A stretch of 64,000 bases of DNA from Sipunculus nudus. Its lineage: Eukaryota; Annelida; Sipuncula; Golfingiida; Sipunculidae. The notes beneath the pieces were generated by a model. It searched no databases, was not told the origin of the DNA, and was given only the letters and a program-made list of their open reading frames with translations. The position numbers and the translations under genes are program-made. This document shows, piece after piece, positions 12,540 through 24,747 of the stretch (positions are counted from its first letter, which is position 1; each line of letters starts with the position of its first letter). The DNA lies in contig CM049306.1 of the NCBI GenBank assembly GCA_026874595.1, positions 21,445,019 through 21,509,018 of the forward strand. Reading direction: 5' to 3'.

Positions 12540-13060
12540 AACGCCAAAGAAAATATTAATCAGAAATATGAATCCGGATTTAATTACAGAAACAGGAAAA
12601 ACCTCTAACCCGGATTATCTGTCTTATTGGTGGTAAGTTTTATAACAGGTGGTGTAGGCAGATTTCATAATGGATGCAGACTTTAATCTGACTGTAATTT
12701 CTTAATATTCTCTGACTGGCAATATTAAGCAAACAGGTTTGGAAAGAAAGACTTCGATTGATTCGGCACTATCAGGTTTTTTTTATGTCATAAAATAATA
12801 AAACACGATTAAGTGATAAAAAGTAATATATATTGATTTCCTATCTCCTTACTGATATGGTCTATTAAGAGTAAATTCTTTGGTAATAATTGCTGAACAG
12901 AACCAATCTCCGAAACTAATATTCTACTAATTGGTGTAACCGTTGATCTTAATTTGCTGTCTGATTACCCCGCTGTAAGTTTGAATAAGGGTCCTTTAGA
13001 GACGAGATCCTTGAATTCAATTTATCAAGTATTTGGTCATAAACAATATTCAAACAAAGC
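12540..13060 (+). repeat. Long dispersed repeat R2, left (forward) copy
   Basis: Aligns in inverted orientation with 21490-21990. The best segment, 12978-13030, matches the reverse complement of 21528-21580 at about 90% by eye (AGTTTGAATAAGGGTCC, then AGAGACGAGATCCTTGAA). Further anchors in the same order are CTATCTCCTTACTGATATGG, TTGATTCGGCACTATC and GAATCCGGATTTAATTACA. It is noncoding in appearance. It could be a dispersed repeat, an old inverted duplication, or the two ends of a larger element whose interior has been replaced. Confidence 0.75.
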
Positions 13061-15022
13061 ATTAAGAATGATTTTTTATCAGATACTATGAAAGATTTAT
13101 TTTGATATAAGTTCCAACAAGACACGAGAAAGATTTACATATTTATGTACAACCTTGACTTGACATCTTTAAAACAGATTCGTTAATTATGTTTTAATTT
13201 ACATTATTTCTTATTTCAATATATACACAATTTTTTATTTTGTTATATTTTCACTCTGCATGGCAACTGTTGAATATTATATTGAATCGTTAAAAAACAA
13301 CAACCGCCAGACACTGCGGATAAGCACCGAAGTCTATTTATGGTTGGACTGTAGGTCTATCATAACTTATATATCATACCACGGATGATATTCTTTCAGA
13401 CTGTAAGGAAACATGTAATTACAAGACGCAGTTGGCATTTTATTTCTCAAGATTTACGGGGGTTCATCTCAGATGTTTTACTTATGTATGAAGTATGTGA
13501 GTTTGAGCGCGGATGTTTTATGGGCACATCAAGAACTGAACCCGATCATGTGTTGCAGTGTCCTTGTGACATGTTAGTTATGGTCGGATGGTTTACATAT
13601 GGATACCAATTAATGATTTCTGAAGATCTGTCACGTAACCCACAATACATAAGACCTGTCAGATGCTTCTCAAATACCACTGATTCAAAGAGATGATATA
13701 CACCATTGGTTTATAGAGGTGACAATCTTCGAGTTTGTGTGTGTTTTTTTTTTATTTTTATTGCATAAGGAATTTACGTATTTTCCGTTTTTGAATTGTC
13801 GGCAATATGTGACAAAAATAATGATATAATTGTATTATTATAAAGACTCACTCAATATTCGCACGCGTGCCCTAGTAAAATCTCATCTGACTAACTTATC
13901 CTCAATTAATGACGGACACAAGAGCAACAATGCCCTAAACAAGTATTCTTAGACCTGCATTATGAAATAATAAGAGAAAAGAACCGACCTGAACAAGGAA
14001 TTTCTTTATATTCCGCAGAGTCAGTATTTTAGGTCGAAATATGATGAAAACATCATTATAGATATTCAAAAACTATATCGTATCACTGTAGGTTGCAATT
14101 TTGATTATTACCTCACTTTTGCAGCTAACCAATCTCTTAAACGAAGTGGACATAATATCTGAAAAAAAAAAAAAAATATGTCGAGATTGAAGCCCATCTA
14201 ATGCTTTTATCTGTGGTCTTGATTCTGTATTGTCAGTTAACTACATTTTGCCTTATAAAGGCATCCTATTAGGCCAACAAAATAAAATGTATGGTTCTCA
14301 GGATTTTTTTTTCCAGAAAAATCAGTGCGGACCGGGTTTTTTTTTTATTTTCGACCCTTTTCTGTTTATTTCCATAATGTCATATGATCAGGGGAAAGCA
14401 CCACATAAATTGTTTTATTTATCTTCTTGTAAGATAAACAATCAAAATAAAGATTTTTTTATGCTGGCGGGGGGGGGGGGTCTAAGAATCATACCTTTTT
14501 TTTTATTTTTGGCCTTAGACAAGTTCATCACAGTCATTTAATAAAAAAAGCAGTCTTAAATATCGTACCAGCTACAGTATGATTTTAATGAGGTGTATCA
14601 TATATATTTAGATAGTGAATCAAACAATAATATTTTAATGTACAGACTGGAGAAAAAATAGGTCTATAAAAAACATTTACTTTTCGAGAGGAGTTGGTTC
14701 GTCTTTTTTTTTTACACTTAATGCATTTTATGCAATTTAGCATTACAGATGAACCATATGGAAGATGTGTGCTGTAAAACAAAACCACTGCCATCAGTAA
14801 AACAATTAATTGTTATACAACGTGACCTATTTTTTTCGGTCTATCCGATAATTAAGTTTGACATTTTTGATGAATCATTTTTTTTTCTTTCTGCTTTTTG
14901 CGTCTGTTTTCTCGTCAGAGGCTGTGTTTCTTCACACGTAAAGTCTTATTTCATTTATATCTTATACACAGCTTTTTTATGATTTTGTAAGACAAAACAG
15001 CTACCATTATTCATCCAATATG
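13061..15022. other. Anonymous AT-rich sequence
   Basis: No recognisable gene. It contains homopolymer runs, including a G run near 14468-14480 and several long T and A runs. Small open frames here show no domain. Confidence 0.45.
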
Positions 15023-15027
15023 AATAA

Positions 15028-15816
15028 TGTTACGGAACCTAATATAAACAGATCAAATATGCGTGATGAACACAAATTTTGTAATGGAGATGAAAAAATC
15101 AGATTCTGTAACACTAGGCAGCGTGAAATGTATAGGGGAATGAATAAAGAAGTCAGTGGTTTTTTGTTAACAAATAACTATAATTTATTCTTAAAACATC
15201 CTTAACATTACAATACACTAAATCAATACAATAATACAGTAAAACAACGGAATAACAACAAAACAATACAATCACAAAATAAAATTAACAATGTGCACAG
15301 TACCTGGATACCACCACCGTCACAACGATAAGTTCTTTAAAATGGATAAAAAGTCCACACCAATCCTCTCGAAGAATAACATTCCAATGTAAAGCTCTTG
15401 TAACAATCCAGAAAGTAACTTGAATCCAGAATCCCTGAAATTACTGGATAATCGGACAGGTCCCACAAACTGACATACACACGTCTGTGTCCGCTTGAAT
15501 CTTCTCACCCTTCCCTCGGCTCTAAAACACAGCCCCCTATTTATAACTTCTTGCTCCAAGCCGATAATTATCCACTTCTCGAACAGTCTAAGGATCTAAC
15601 ATAATACACAGTAAACACGCGTTACAGGAATCATCTAGAAGAACATCGCTGTGCCTCGACATACCCGGGTCCACACGTGAGCTCGGCCAGGGGAGAAAGC
15701 CCCAAGCTAGCATGACAACGAGAGTTCAACCAGTACGGATTAAACAAAAAGTGCAACAAGCGGCCCGGCGAGGGCGCCCCAACACAAGTTACACAATAAA
15801 AAGAGCACCTGTAACA
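15028..15816 (-). mobile_element. Solo LTR, Gmr1-like family (copy 2), with 5-bp TSD
   Basis: The cleanest LTR of the set, 789 bp. As written on the plus strand it begins TGTTACGGAACC and ends GCACCTGTAACA, so in LTR sense it runs TGTTACAGGTGC...GGTTCCGTAACA with TG..CA ends inside short inverted repeats. AATAA flanks it directly on both sides (15023-15027 and 15817-15821), a 5-bp target-site duplication. In LTR sense it has a TATA box (TATAAATAGGGGGC, near 15533-15546) and a downstream AATAAA on the minus strand near 15184-15189. No internal region adjoins it, so it is the product of LTR-LTR recombination. Confidence 0.93.
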
Positions 15817-15821
15817 ATAAA

Positions 15822-16259
15822 TAAATACTTCATTAAGATAATCAAATACACATTTACATATGTTAATTCATCCTTCTGATACGAGGTCTTGTAAACATTC
15901 GAGATTAATTTTCTCGATCGGGGTTTCTTTATTTCAGATTTTTGTTTATTCCTTCACTCGGAATTTATTATTTTAAAGTCAAATCGGGAAACAATCGTAT
16001 TGTGAAGGGTGTTTATTACCGGACGGACGATGTCCTATTGAAAAATTATTTGTTGATTGTTTTAGTATATCAAGTTAAAATATCTTAACATTTCTGTAGA
16101 CATATTCGGGGAAACTTCAGATCTACAAGTGCTGCCTCGTTTCTGAATATTTTCTAAGTAAAATATTCTGGCCCTTTAACAGCCATTGAAGCTGGCTTTA
16201 ATTCTGAAAGAGTGGGATTATTAAGTGCCTTACCTTTTAAAATCTGCTATTCACCTGCC
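15822..16259. other. Anonymous sequence
   Basis: Short AT-rich spacer between the solo LTR and the MITE. Nothing recognised. Confidence 0.5.
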
Positions 16260-16262
16260 TTA

Positions 16263-16657
16263 AGCTGTGTTTCCATTCATCCGTAAATTTCGTACGTCTC
16301 GTACGCAAAAAATCGGATCCCTCTTTTTAAGATGAACTGTTTCTATATGTCCGTTTTAACGTGCTCCGCAAAAACGGACAGCATCGAAACGGATCGGTGA
16401 GCGATTCATCCGTTTTACGGATGGCAAAAATGCCTACATTCCCCAACAGTGCCCCGGCGCCAGATGTGATGATCGACACATATTAACCTTTTTCCTGCCT
16501 GTCGTCCTTGCAGTTTCAAAAGATATATATATACGTTAAAGGGTATCCGCAAGAAAAACGTACGTACATATGGAAACAGTTTTTGCGGACTGCGCACTAT
16601 AGAACGTACGTCCGTCTTTTGCGGATACGTTTTTTGCGGATACATGGAAACACAGCT
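16263..16657. mobile_element. 395-bp PIF/Harbinger-like MITE with TTA target duplication
   Basis: Perfect terminal inverted repeats, AGCTGTGTTTCCAT at the left and ATGGAAACACAGCT at the right, flanked on both sides by TTA (16260-16262 and 16658-16660). A 3-bp TWA duplication is the hallmark of PIF/Harbinger insertions. Inside, subterminal motifs such as TCCGTTTTACGG, TTTTTGCGGA and CGTACG are repeated in both orientations and could serve as transposase or Myb-like protein binding sites. It has no coding capacity, so it would have depended on an autonomous relative. Confidence 0.9.
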
Positions 16658-16846
16658 TTATGTGTATTAATTACACTGTGTACATATTAAATAACTATAT
16701 TTTTTCAACTCTCTGTGACAAATGTATGGGCTTGTTTATCTACAAGCTGTTGCATATACGCTTAACGTTTAATTAGTATTGATTAAGAAAAAGCGATAGG
16801 GCACCTTGTTACATCTGTGTATCCTCTGTATCTGAAAAAATAGGCT

Positions 16847-16848
<2 letters not shown>

Positions 16849-16903
<55 letters not shown>
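16849..16903. repeat. (TC)n(TA)n compound microsatellite
   Basis: An uninterrupted CT dinucleotide run passes directly into a TA run, which abuts the truncated 5' edge of the mosaic LTR. Confidence 0.95.
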
Positions 16904-17848
16904 GGGCGTCAATTGCTATGCCGTGTATAGACACAGCGCTCGGTGTAATCCGTACTTGGTGAACCCTGGCGTGTAGAAACACAGCGCTCGTGCTAATCTT
17001 GAATTTTCTGGGCTATTCGCGCTCTATGAGCGCGTGTCTTGTATTGTTCTTTGGGTGTATGTGTGTATTATTTGTTGTTGTTTTCTTTGGATTGTTCGTG
17101 AAAGAGAAGTTTCTAGGCTTTGGGGTGAGAAGCTATACATCAGGGGCTGTGTTTAGAGCCCAGGGAGGAGAGAGAGAAATATTCCAGTGAACACAGCGAT
17201 GTTCTTCTAGATGATTCCTGTAACGCGTGTTTACTGTGTATTATGTCAGATCCTTTAGACTGTTTGAGAAGTGGAAAATTCTAGGCTTGTGGTTAGAAGT
17301 TATAAGTAGGGGGCTGTGTTTTAAACCGAGAGAGAGGTGAGAAGATTCCGGCGGGCACAGACGTGTGTATGTCAGTTTGTTGGACCTGTCCGATTATCCA
17401 GTAATTTCATGGATTCTACTATTACTAACTCTATACAATTTAATGCTGCCTGCATCAGGTTTACTTTCTGGATTGTTACAAGAGCTTTACATTGGCTTGT
17501 TATTCTCCGAGAGGATTGGTGTGGACTTGTCATCCGGCATATACATTTAAAAGGACTTATCGTTGTGACGATGGTTGTATCCAGGTACTATGCATATTGT
17601 TGATTTTACTGTGAAATTGTACTGATTTACTGTTATACTGTTTTTATACTGTGTAATTGTATTAATTTAGTGTATTGTAATGTTAGGGTTGTTTGTTATT
17701 TGTTAACAAAAAAAACACTGACTTCTTTATTCATTGCTCTAGACATTTCACGCTGCCTAGTTTTACAGAATCTGATTTATATTTATCTACGTAACAAAAT
17801 TTATGCCCGTCACGACTACGTGATTTGTTGTTATTAGGTTCCGTAACA
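16904..17848 (+). mobile_element. Mosaic LTR of the Gmr1-like family with duplicated U3
   Basis: A 945-bp LTR ending exactly GGTTCCGTAACA at 17848. Its first ~50 bp (the TGTTACAGGTG end) are missing at the microsatellite junction. Two successive promoter regions are visible. 16904-17190 matches the U3 of the 40935-41773 LTR (CACAGCGCTCGGTGTAATCC, then TATACATCAGGGGCTGTG). From about 17191 the sequence matches the U3 of the 15028-15816 LTR (GCGATGTTCTTCTAGATGATT, CGCGTGTTTACTGTGTATTA, TATAAGTAGGGGGCTGTG), and then R and U5 follow once. This is best explained by recombination or template switching between two LTR subfamilies. Small open frames across it are incidental. Confidence 0.85.
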
Positions 17849-20800
17849 TTTTATATAATATATATATTTTATAAATAAATACACTCAGACGCAATAATTT
17901 ATTTGTATTGTCAGAGTAGTGGTAGTTGTTTTGGTTCACAACATAAATCCCCCATTTTCTCCTTTTTATACACTAATTAATGTGCTAAGATGACCAAATA
18001 TTTTTGTTATAATAGACAAAAGAGATCATGACATCATTTGAATGGAACAGCTGAATTGTTAAGTACTTCATACCATTAAAGGTTTTTTCAAGGTTATAAA
18101 CGTGACTTATGCATGCTAATTGTATTATATAGTGTACAAAATGGAACTGGTGTTGTGTCACATCATTAATCTACTAACTGTTCTTTTGTTACTCGTAGAA
18201 TGTGTCATGAAACCAAGATAAGCTCTGAAAATAACAAGAAAAAGAACGAATTTTTGTAAATGTCACAACGTCAAACAGAAGCGGAATATATGAGATGTAG
18301 TGTGAGAAAGTTATATCAAAATCACTTAACATTGTCTGACTGGAAGTAGTGGTTTTATGTTACATCATTAATCTACTGCACTCTATTATTGTTACTATGT
18401 AGAATGATAATACAAAAATGACATTACAGAAGATAGCATAATTATCAGAAAGAAATACATCAGAATTATTGAGGTCAAAGTATATAGTTAACTGGCAGAG
18501 AGACGCAGATTATTTTAATAGAATCCTCTTTTTTAATAGGTATTTGAGTGGCATGAAGTAACGTTATGAACAAAAAGGCAAATCGGGAACCATTCATCAT
18601 TATGGTTTTAATATTCTACACGTGGTTTCCATCCGTTAACGACAGATAACTGCCGGATATATGCGGAATACATGGACAGTTTTTGTTCCGTTAACCTCAT
18701 TTTATGTTATCAAATACTGCACGTGAAAGATTAGTCCAAAAATAAAGTCCCGGTTGATTTCTGCTTCCATCATGAATTATGTCTCAACACTCTATGCAAA
18801 AAAAAAAAAAAATAATTAAAAATAAAAAAGTTCATGTTGTTCTTACATATGCATTCTACGATTTAAATCACATTTTATTACATCTTTTTTGTCTCGAAGT
18901 ACCGGTATACGTTCAAATATCATCATCTCTCTCCATCTAATCCCTAGGTCCCCGACTCGGCTCGTAGAATAATTATCAGATGTAACATTACTCCCAAGCT
19001 GCCTGTAACTCTTTCGAAGGTCTTAACAAACTGCGCGGACTTTTGGGGTAACGTAAGGCTTACCCACAATCGAATTGGTTTCGACAGATTTCGTTTGCGA
19101 AAAGGACGTACTTCTACAATCCTCAAGAAATTTTGCCTTGCCAAAATGGGCGAATAATAGGCCTGAAGGCATTATCAAGTCGACATAGACGTTCTTTTCT
19201 CGCAAAAAAAAGTTGAAGGATACAATAATAAGATTGAGATCAATTAACATGCTTGGGCAAATTTTCGAATAAACCTATCTGACAAATTACATTTTTAAAC
19301 AAAAACATTGTCTAAACACAATCCTGATAAAAGCCCGAATAAATCACTAATGGGACAACAGAATCCATATAGCAGTGCAGTATTCAATGTAACCTACTCT
19401 AAAGCTTTACTGTGCAGGAAAACTGTTAATTGGTTTTTCTTGAATTCTCCACACGAATTAGATTTTTTTATCCACATTATCCGCATAATTTTTTACCCGC
19501 AAACAATATGGAAAAGGATTGTAGCAGGTGTGGCCATAAATCATGTTTATACACATGACTAAACCCGAGTATTCAACAAGTAAAATCCGAGAAAGATCCA
19601 CCGATGGAGACATCAATTACAGTGTATATTCATCTGTAGATATCAAATTCATGTAACTCTTTATTGGAAAGAAATGCAATACATGTTAAACGTAGATAAA
19701 ACAAATATCAACAATATACATCAATAATGCTTTGCACATGAAAATAAAATGGGCTGTTTGCTCTAATATCTAAAAAATTCAAAGACATTTCATAAAGGAT
19801 GATAAGGCCATAGAAAAAAAGTAATTTGTTCTCGCACCGCCCGTTTCCGTTTATTGTATTTAGGAAATGATGACTAGGTGATCGGCGACGTTGCTAATTT
19901 GTTCTCGTGCATCGAAAAGAGGTCTTAAATTTATGTAAAATGAATTTAAGTTTGTCTCCATGAAATGCACTATTTTAAGTGATCATTTTTATTTTCGTCC
20001 AAGCGTGCAAAATTTCATGAATTGATTCTCCACCACTACATTAAAAAAATCACCCGCTTACACCATAATTTAGGTTTTCAGGGTCCAAAGATTAATTTAT
20101 TTGTTTTATTTGATATAGGCCTATTATGTCAGTGAAAAAAATCTAGGTCTATATTTATAGATCTACCATTGATGACACGACTTCGGTTATCATGTCTCAT
20201 AGGACAGTCTTTAATACTCGATTTGGAAAGCTCGCTTGCAGATCAAAATCATGGATAAAACTGATAAATATGCCTTGAGACCAAATTATTCGTTCTATTT
20301 ATAGGATAATGTGCTCTGAGTTTAAGATATTCATTGACGATGTATACAAGTGAGTAATAAAAACTTCCTCCTGCGAATCATGCACACTAAGTTTTTAAAG
20401 ATTCTAAATATAAGTTTCGTTATTTTACCAAATAAAATTATCGGAATAAATGGAAAGATATTGTTCAAGAGAGCCCTGTTTCTTTAACTAAATACTGTAA
20501 GTAAAATATATTCTGGGAAAAAAAAGGACCGTTTGACATCTGCTTTCATAAAAACAAATCTATCATCAACACCTACCTTGTAATTGGCTGTGACAAGGAC
20601 ACCAAAATGAAATCAGTGTAGGTTTATTCTTGTCTCTGTCGCTAAATCAATATTAGTTTTTCTAGAGATCCCCCCCCCCAAAAAAAAAAAAGATTAAAAA
20701 AAATTTACATTTTGAATACCAGCAAAATATTTGAAAAGGAAACATAAAGATTGACGTCATAATGACATAAGTACAAAGATTAATTTACAAACAGGTATAT

Positions 20801-21489
20801 GCTTCTACGTGTTTAATGTTGAGGTTCTGTTAATCTATAGTGGGCAGATGGTTGATGGTTACTTAAATATCAATTAAAAATTAAATTAAATATATACAAC
20901 AAGATCCAACCAATACAAATATTTGAAAGCAAAAATAAAAAAAAATGATAATAATAAAACATTAATATGTTTATTTGTTGATTTTTCAAATAAATATCCC
21001 CGCTTTACTTAACTTGGTTCATATATAATAAAAACATATGTGAAGAACCGATGAAGAGAAATATTTATTCCCCTGTAAATCTGGAGGAATAATATTGCTA
21101 CTCGCTCTGGAATTAAATATAACCTCATAATCAGAAAGAAAACTAACAATGGTGTATATATATCCGTTATAATAGACTTGAACAGACATTCGTTCTCAGC
21201 GTCTGACTTATTGTAGAGGTTTTCTAGAATTTCATCAATTCAGCATCCTCTGTTTAGTTGAAGAGTGTTCTCTTGAGACAAATTAATAATTTATAATGGA
21301 GTACTGAATTTAGAATAACGTAAAAATAACCAAAATGCATCGTTTAAAAACCATGTCTGGTACAGTTTATTTATCGAAATTAGGTAAATCTTAGTTATTT
21401 GCTGCTTCACGTTTTATCAAAATGCAGCTTCTTCTGTTACTTATTATCAATGCTCCAGCGTTGCGTCGGTGATTGACACGTCCCCCTTG
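17849..21489. other. Anonymous AT-rich sequence
   Basis: No gene, RNA or dated repeat could be supported over this long stretch. Open frames are short and without domains. Confidence 0.45.
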
Positions 21490-21990
21490 ATGATTGGCTG
21501 AAAAAAGAGACATTTTTATGAATAAAAACTTGATGAATTAATTTCAAGGATCTCGTCTCTAAGGGACCCTTATTCAAACTTTTAGACAATTGGACCAGTA
21601 AATAGGATATTATTTCTGCAGATTGGTTCTTACAACATTAATTTCTCTCTTAATAGACCGTTACTGTAGGGAGATAGTGAACCAGCTGCTTGGAATAAAA
21701 AATATTTTTTATTTCAAATTGAAATACCAAGTCGCCTATGTTTATGTTGTAACATTAACCGAAGGGATTGTGCCGAATCAGTCGAGAGTCCTTTTTTTCA
21801 ATCGGCTTGGTTTCTCCAGTCACAGACTATTAAGAAAATATTAATACCGATTTAGATCTGTATGGATTATATAATGCCTTTACTTCCTGCAATGTAAAAA
21901 CCCGCGCCTGGGATGGTTAATGTGTTTTTCTTCCTTGTTATTGTAATTAAATCTGGATTCGAGTGTCTGATACAAAAGGCTTCTTGTGAA
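21490..21990 (-). repeat. Long dispersed repeat R2, right (inverted) copy
   Basis: Reverse-complement partner of 12540-13060. Anchors on the minus strand, in order, are GAATCCAGATTTAATTACA, CTGATTCGGCACAATC, CTATCTCCCTACAGTAACGG and AGTTTGAATAAGGGTCCC. Similarity fades beyond about 21490 and 21990. The two copies enclose about 8.4 kb that holds a solo LTR, a MITE and the mosaic LTR. Confidence 0.75.
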
Positions 21991-22299
21991 AAGGAACAAT
22001 TGTCTTTGATTCAGTTAATAAGTAACTTATACATTGTCATCGATATATTGTAAAAAAAAAAACAAATAACAAACATGACAGTATGAAATGATGTAAAGAT
22101 GATTGAAAATGAATGTTGAACCTACCTCTTAATCTTGACTCCCAGTTACAGAAGATGAATTACAGAAGAAAAATGTAGATTCAGTGACAAATGACAAACC
22201 GTATTCTACCAACTGACAATAAGTTATGCATATATTGTAAAAATGTATATAACTCGTCAAATAAATGATACAATAGATTTTTGTTATTTTAAAAGATAA

Positions 22300-24390
22300 T
22301 AATATCATGTTTGCGGTTGATATTGCCTCTGCTCTTGACTCGATAGATCATGTTTTCTTATTTATTGTACTTGAGAAATCCGGGTTTGGAAATGATTTAA
22401 TTAGATGGATAAAGTTAACGCATAATGGATTAGAGAGCTGAGTAATGTATTGAATAATGGTTTTAATATGGGTCATTTTAAAATGGAAGAAGGAACAAAG
22501 CAAGGCTACCCATACTTATTTTTATTAGTTCTTGAAATAATGGCAATAAAGTTGCGACAACACATTAAGTGAACGGAATCTTGATCGATAATACAGGAAT
22601 ATAACAATGTCTATTTGCAGATGATACTACATTCTTTTTAAGAGATGCTGACTTAATGACTGAAGTAAAACAAATATTCGATAAATTTGCTCAGGTATCA
22701 TCAGTAGAAATAAATTACAATAAATGTGGAGCGACATGGCTGGTTAGTGAAAAGTCCAATCCCGCAGCATTATCGTCTAGAGATATGAAATGGGTGAATT
22801 TACATAAGGATGCAATGAAGATCCTGGGATTATGGTTTACATAAAATGAAACTCTCTCTCAAAAACGCAGTTTAAAAAAGTATATGACAAGATAAAAATT
22901 GCTTTTAATATGTGGGAATAGCGTACTTTAAAAGTCTTTCCCAAAATCTGAAGAATATTATGAATCCAACTCCAGACTTTTTAAAGAAAGTTAGAAATAT
23001 AATGGTAGTTTATATATGTCTTGGACGAAAAACATAGATTAAATATGGGGTACTTGTAAGTGGAAAAGAAAAATAGCGGTATTAATATACCAGATATCAA
23101 TGACACATTGAAAAGTCAAAGAATAATGTGGATGATCCGAATGAAAAAGCTATCAAATGCAAAATGCATAACCATACCTCATATGTATTTGAAAATATCG
23201 ATTAGTAAAAAAAATGGGTACGAATCTTGATTTTTGTAATATGAAAAGAAAAATATGCAAATTTTATTAACACTGTTTTAAAATATGGGATAAATTTGCT
23301 ACCTTATGGCCTGCAAATCCATTACAAGTCTTATTATAATCCATTTTTAATAAAAAAATATCATCAAAATAGCTGCTAAAATAAGTATAAATTAATTTTT
23401 TAAATGCCATTGGAATAAAATATATTCATGATTTATACGACCGAATCGAGATTCAAAGAAAAACTTTCGTTCTGGTATTTCATACAGCATTTAGTACCAA
23501 AGGAGTGGAAATTAATTCTAAAATCGGGGATCATGGGTGATAATTATACGTTAACGACATTTTTTATCTGTTATTTAAGAATCAAGTCCTAGACACAAGA
23601 AAAGTTAATTACCGTAAGGTGTATAATATAGAGATGCATAAGATAGAAAGATGCAATTGATCAGATATACAGTACACTTGGACATGTTTTTGAGGCAATT
23701 TCAGTTTAGAATAATACACAATATATTTTCTATGAGGAAAAGCAACACAGATGGAAAATAACTGATACCAACATGCGTTCATATTGTTACAAAGAAACAG
23801 AATCAGTCTTACATTTATTCCGTGATTGCTACACAGCTAAATCATTTTATAGACAGATCAGTCAACGGCAGAACACGCTGGGATAAACATGTTGGTACTG
23901 ACTACACTGCTTATATATATGTTTTTTACATGGATTATATATATAGTTATTATAACTAATTGAGGTACTCTCCATGGCTCAAGTGGTGGCGTTCGGTAGT
24001 GTCAAGAGGTGGAAGAAACCGGAGAACCCGGAGAAAACCACCGGCCTTAGACAGGCAACCACAACCCGTACAACCCACTCTCATAGCCACGCCGGGGATC
24101 GGACCCGGCTCGCCAGTGGAAAGAACCGAGTGTTTTACCACTCGACTGTTACAGGGTGTGACAAAGACCGTGTTTATAAAAGAATGAATGATTTGTTAAT
24201 AATGTTTAATTAATATGTGATATTTAAATATAGAGAATCGGGTTACATTCCGTCTTTTATTGCATATATATCACATGTTAAGAAATTGGAAGGATTTGAA
24301 AGAAGAATATGGCGGAAAAATATAACAAAATGTATTTTCATAAACAAAAGTCGGGTATCCTACTCTATATTTTTAAAGACTGAATAATTT
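22300..24390 (+). pseudogene. Non-LTR retrotransposon (LINE) RT remnant, interrupted by a SINE
   Basis: Decayed ORF2-type reverse transcriptase, 5'-truncated. In shifting frames one reads FAVDIASALDSIDH from 22310 (RT motif A region), EEGTKQG near 22486 (motif B region), LFADDT at 22611-22628 (the FADD catalytic box), and the best uninterrupted piece at 22656-22844 ending MKILGLWFT, typical of the RT thumb. Near 23780-23829 SYCYKETESVLHLFRDCY is the C-terminal zinc-knuckle-like region, whose first Cys codon appears mutated to Arg. Reading resumes after a SINE (23950-24165) with a basic C-terminal-like stretch around 24215-24350. Many stops and frameshifts show it is long dead. The clade cannot be assigned by eye. 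Confidence 0.8.
23950..24165 (-). mobile_element. tRNA-derived SINE inserted in the LINE remnant
   Basis: On the minus strand the head resembles a Leu/Ser-type tRNA: CAGTCGAGTGGTAAAACACT fits a Pol III A box (24131-24148) and GGGTCCGATCCCC fits a B box (24094-24106). A tRNA-unrelated body follows, with GGCCGGTGGTTTTCTCCGGG and TTCTCCGGTTTCTTCCACC, a block I recall as common in mollusc short repeats. LINE-like coding remnants occur on both sides, so this is a nested, younger insertion. A clear target-site duplication was not found. Confidence 0.7.
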
Positions 24391-24474
24391 TGATTTATTT
24401 AAGATTCTGCTGTTGAATATACTTTTGAAATGCGTATAAAATGTATATATGAGTATATGTATGAATAGATGTAT

Positions 24475-24491
24475 ATATATGTATATGTACG

Positions 24492-24538
<47 letters not shown>
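24475..24538. repeat. (TA)n microsatellite
   Basis: Imperfect TATG/TA repeats grade into an uninterrupted TA run. Apparent open frames rich in Ile/Tyr here are by-products. Confidence 0.95.
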
Positions 24539-24540
<2 letters not shown>

Positions 24541-24747
24541 ATACATATTTGGATCTGGTAAATATTATGCCGATATTACTAAACCAGTATAAATCTACAA
24601 ATAACATTGCTGTTCTTATCATATTTAATGTTTGTTTCCAATGATATTGAAGACACATAGAAAGAAGGAGATATGGTTATAATTTGCAGTTTACAAATTA
24701 ACTTTCCCTTCACCCACACTCGGTTGGTCTCCTTTGGGCGGGACTAC

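Noticed and set aside
17337..17603. Overlapping open frames around 17.4 kb
   Set aside because: They lie wholly inside an LTR and are equivalent to noncoding sequence in the other LTR copies.
12540..21990. A Polinton/Maverick-type giant transposon with long TIRs
   Set aside because: The arms are far too diverged, no DNA polymerase B, integrase or capsid genes lie between them, and no terminal duplication was seen.
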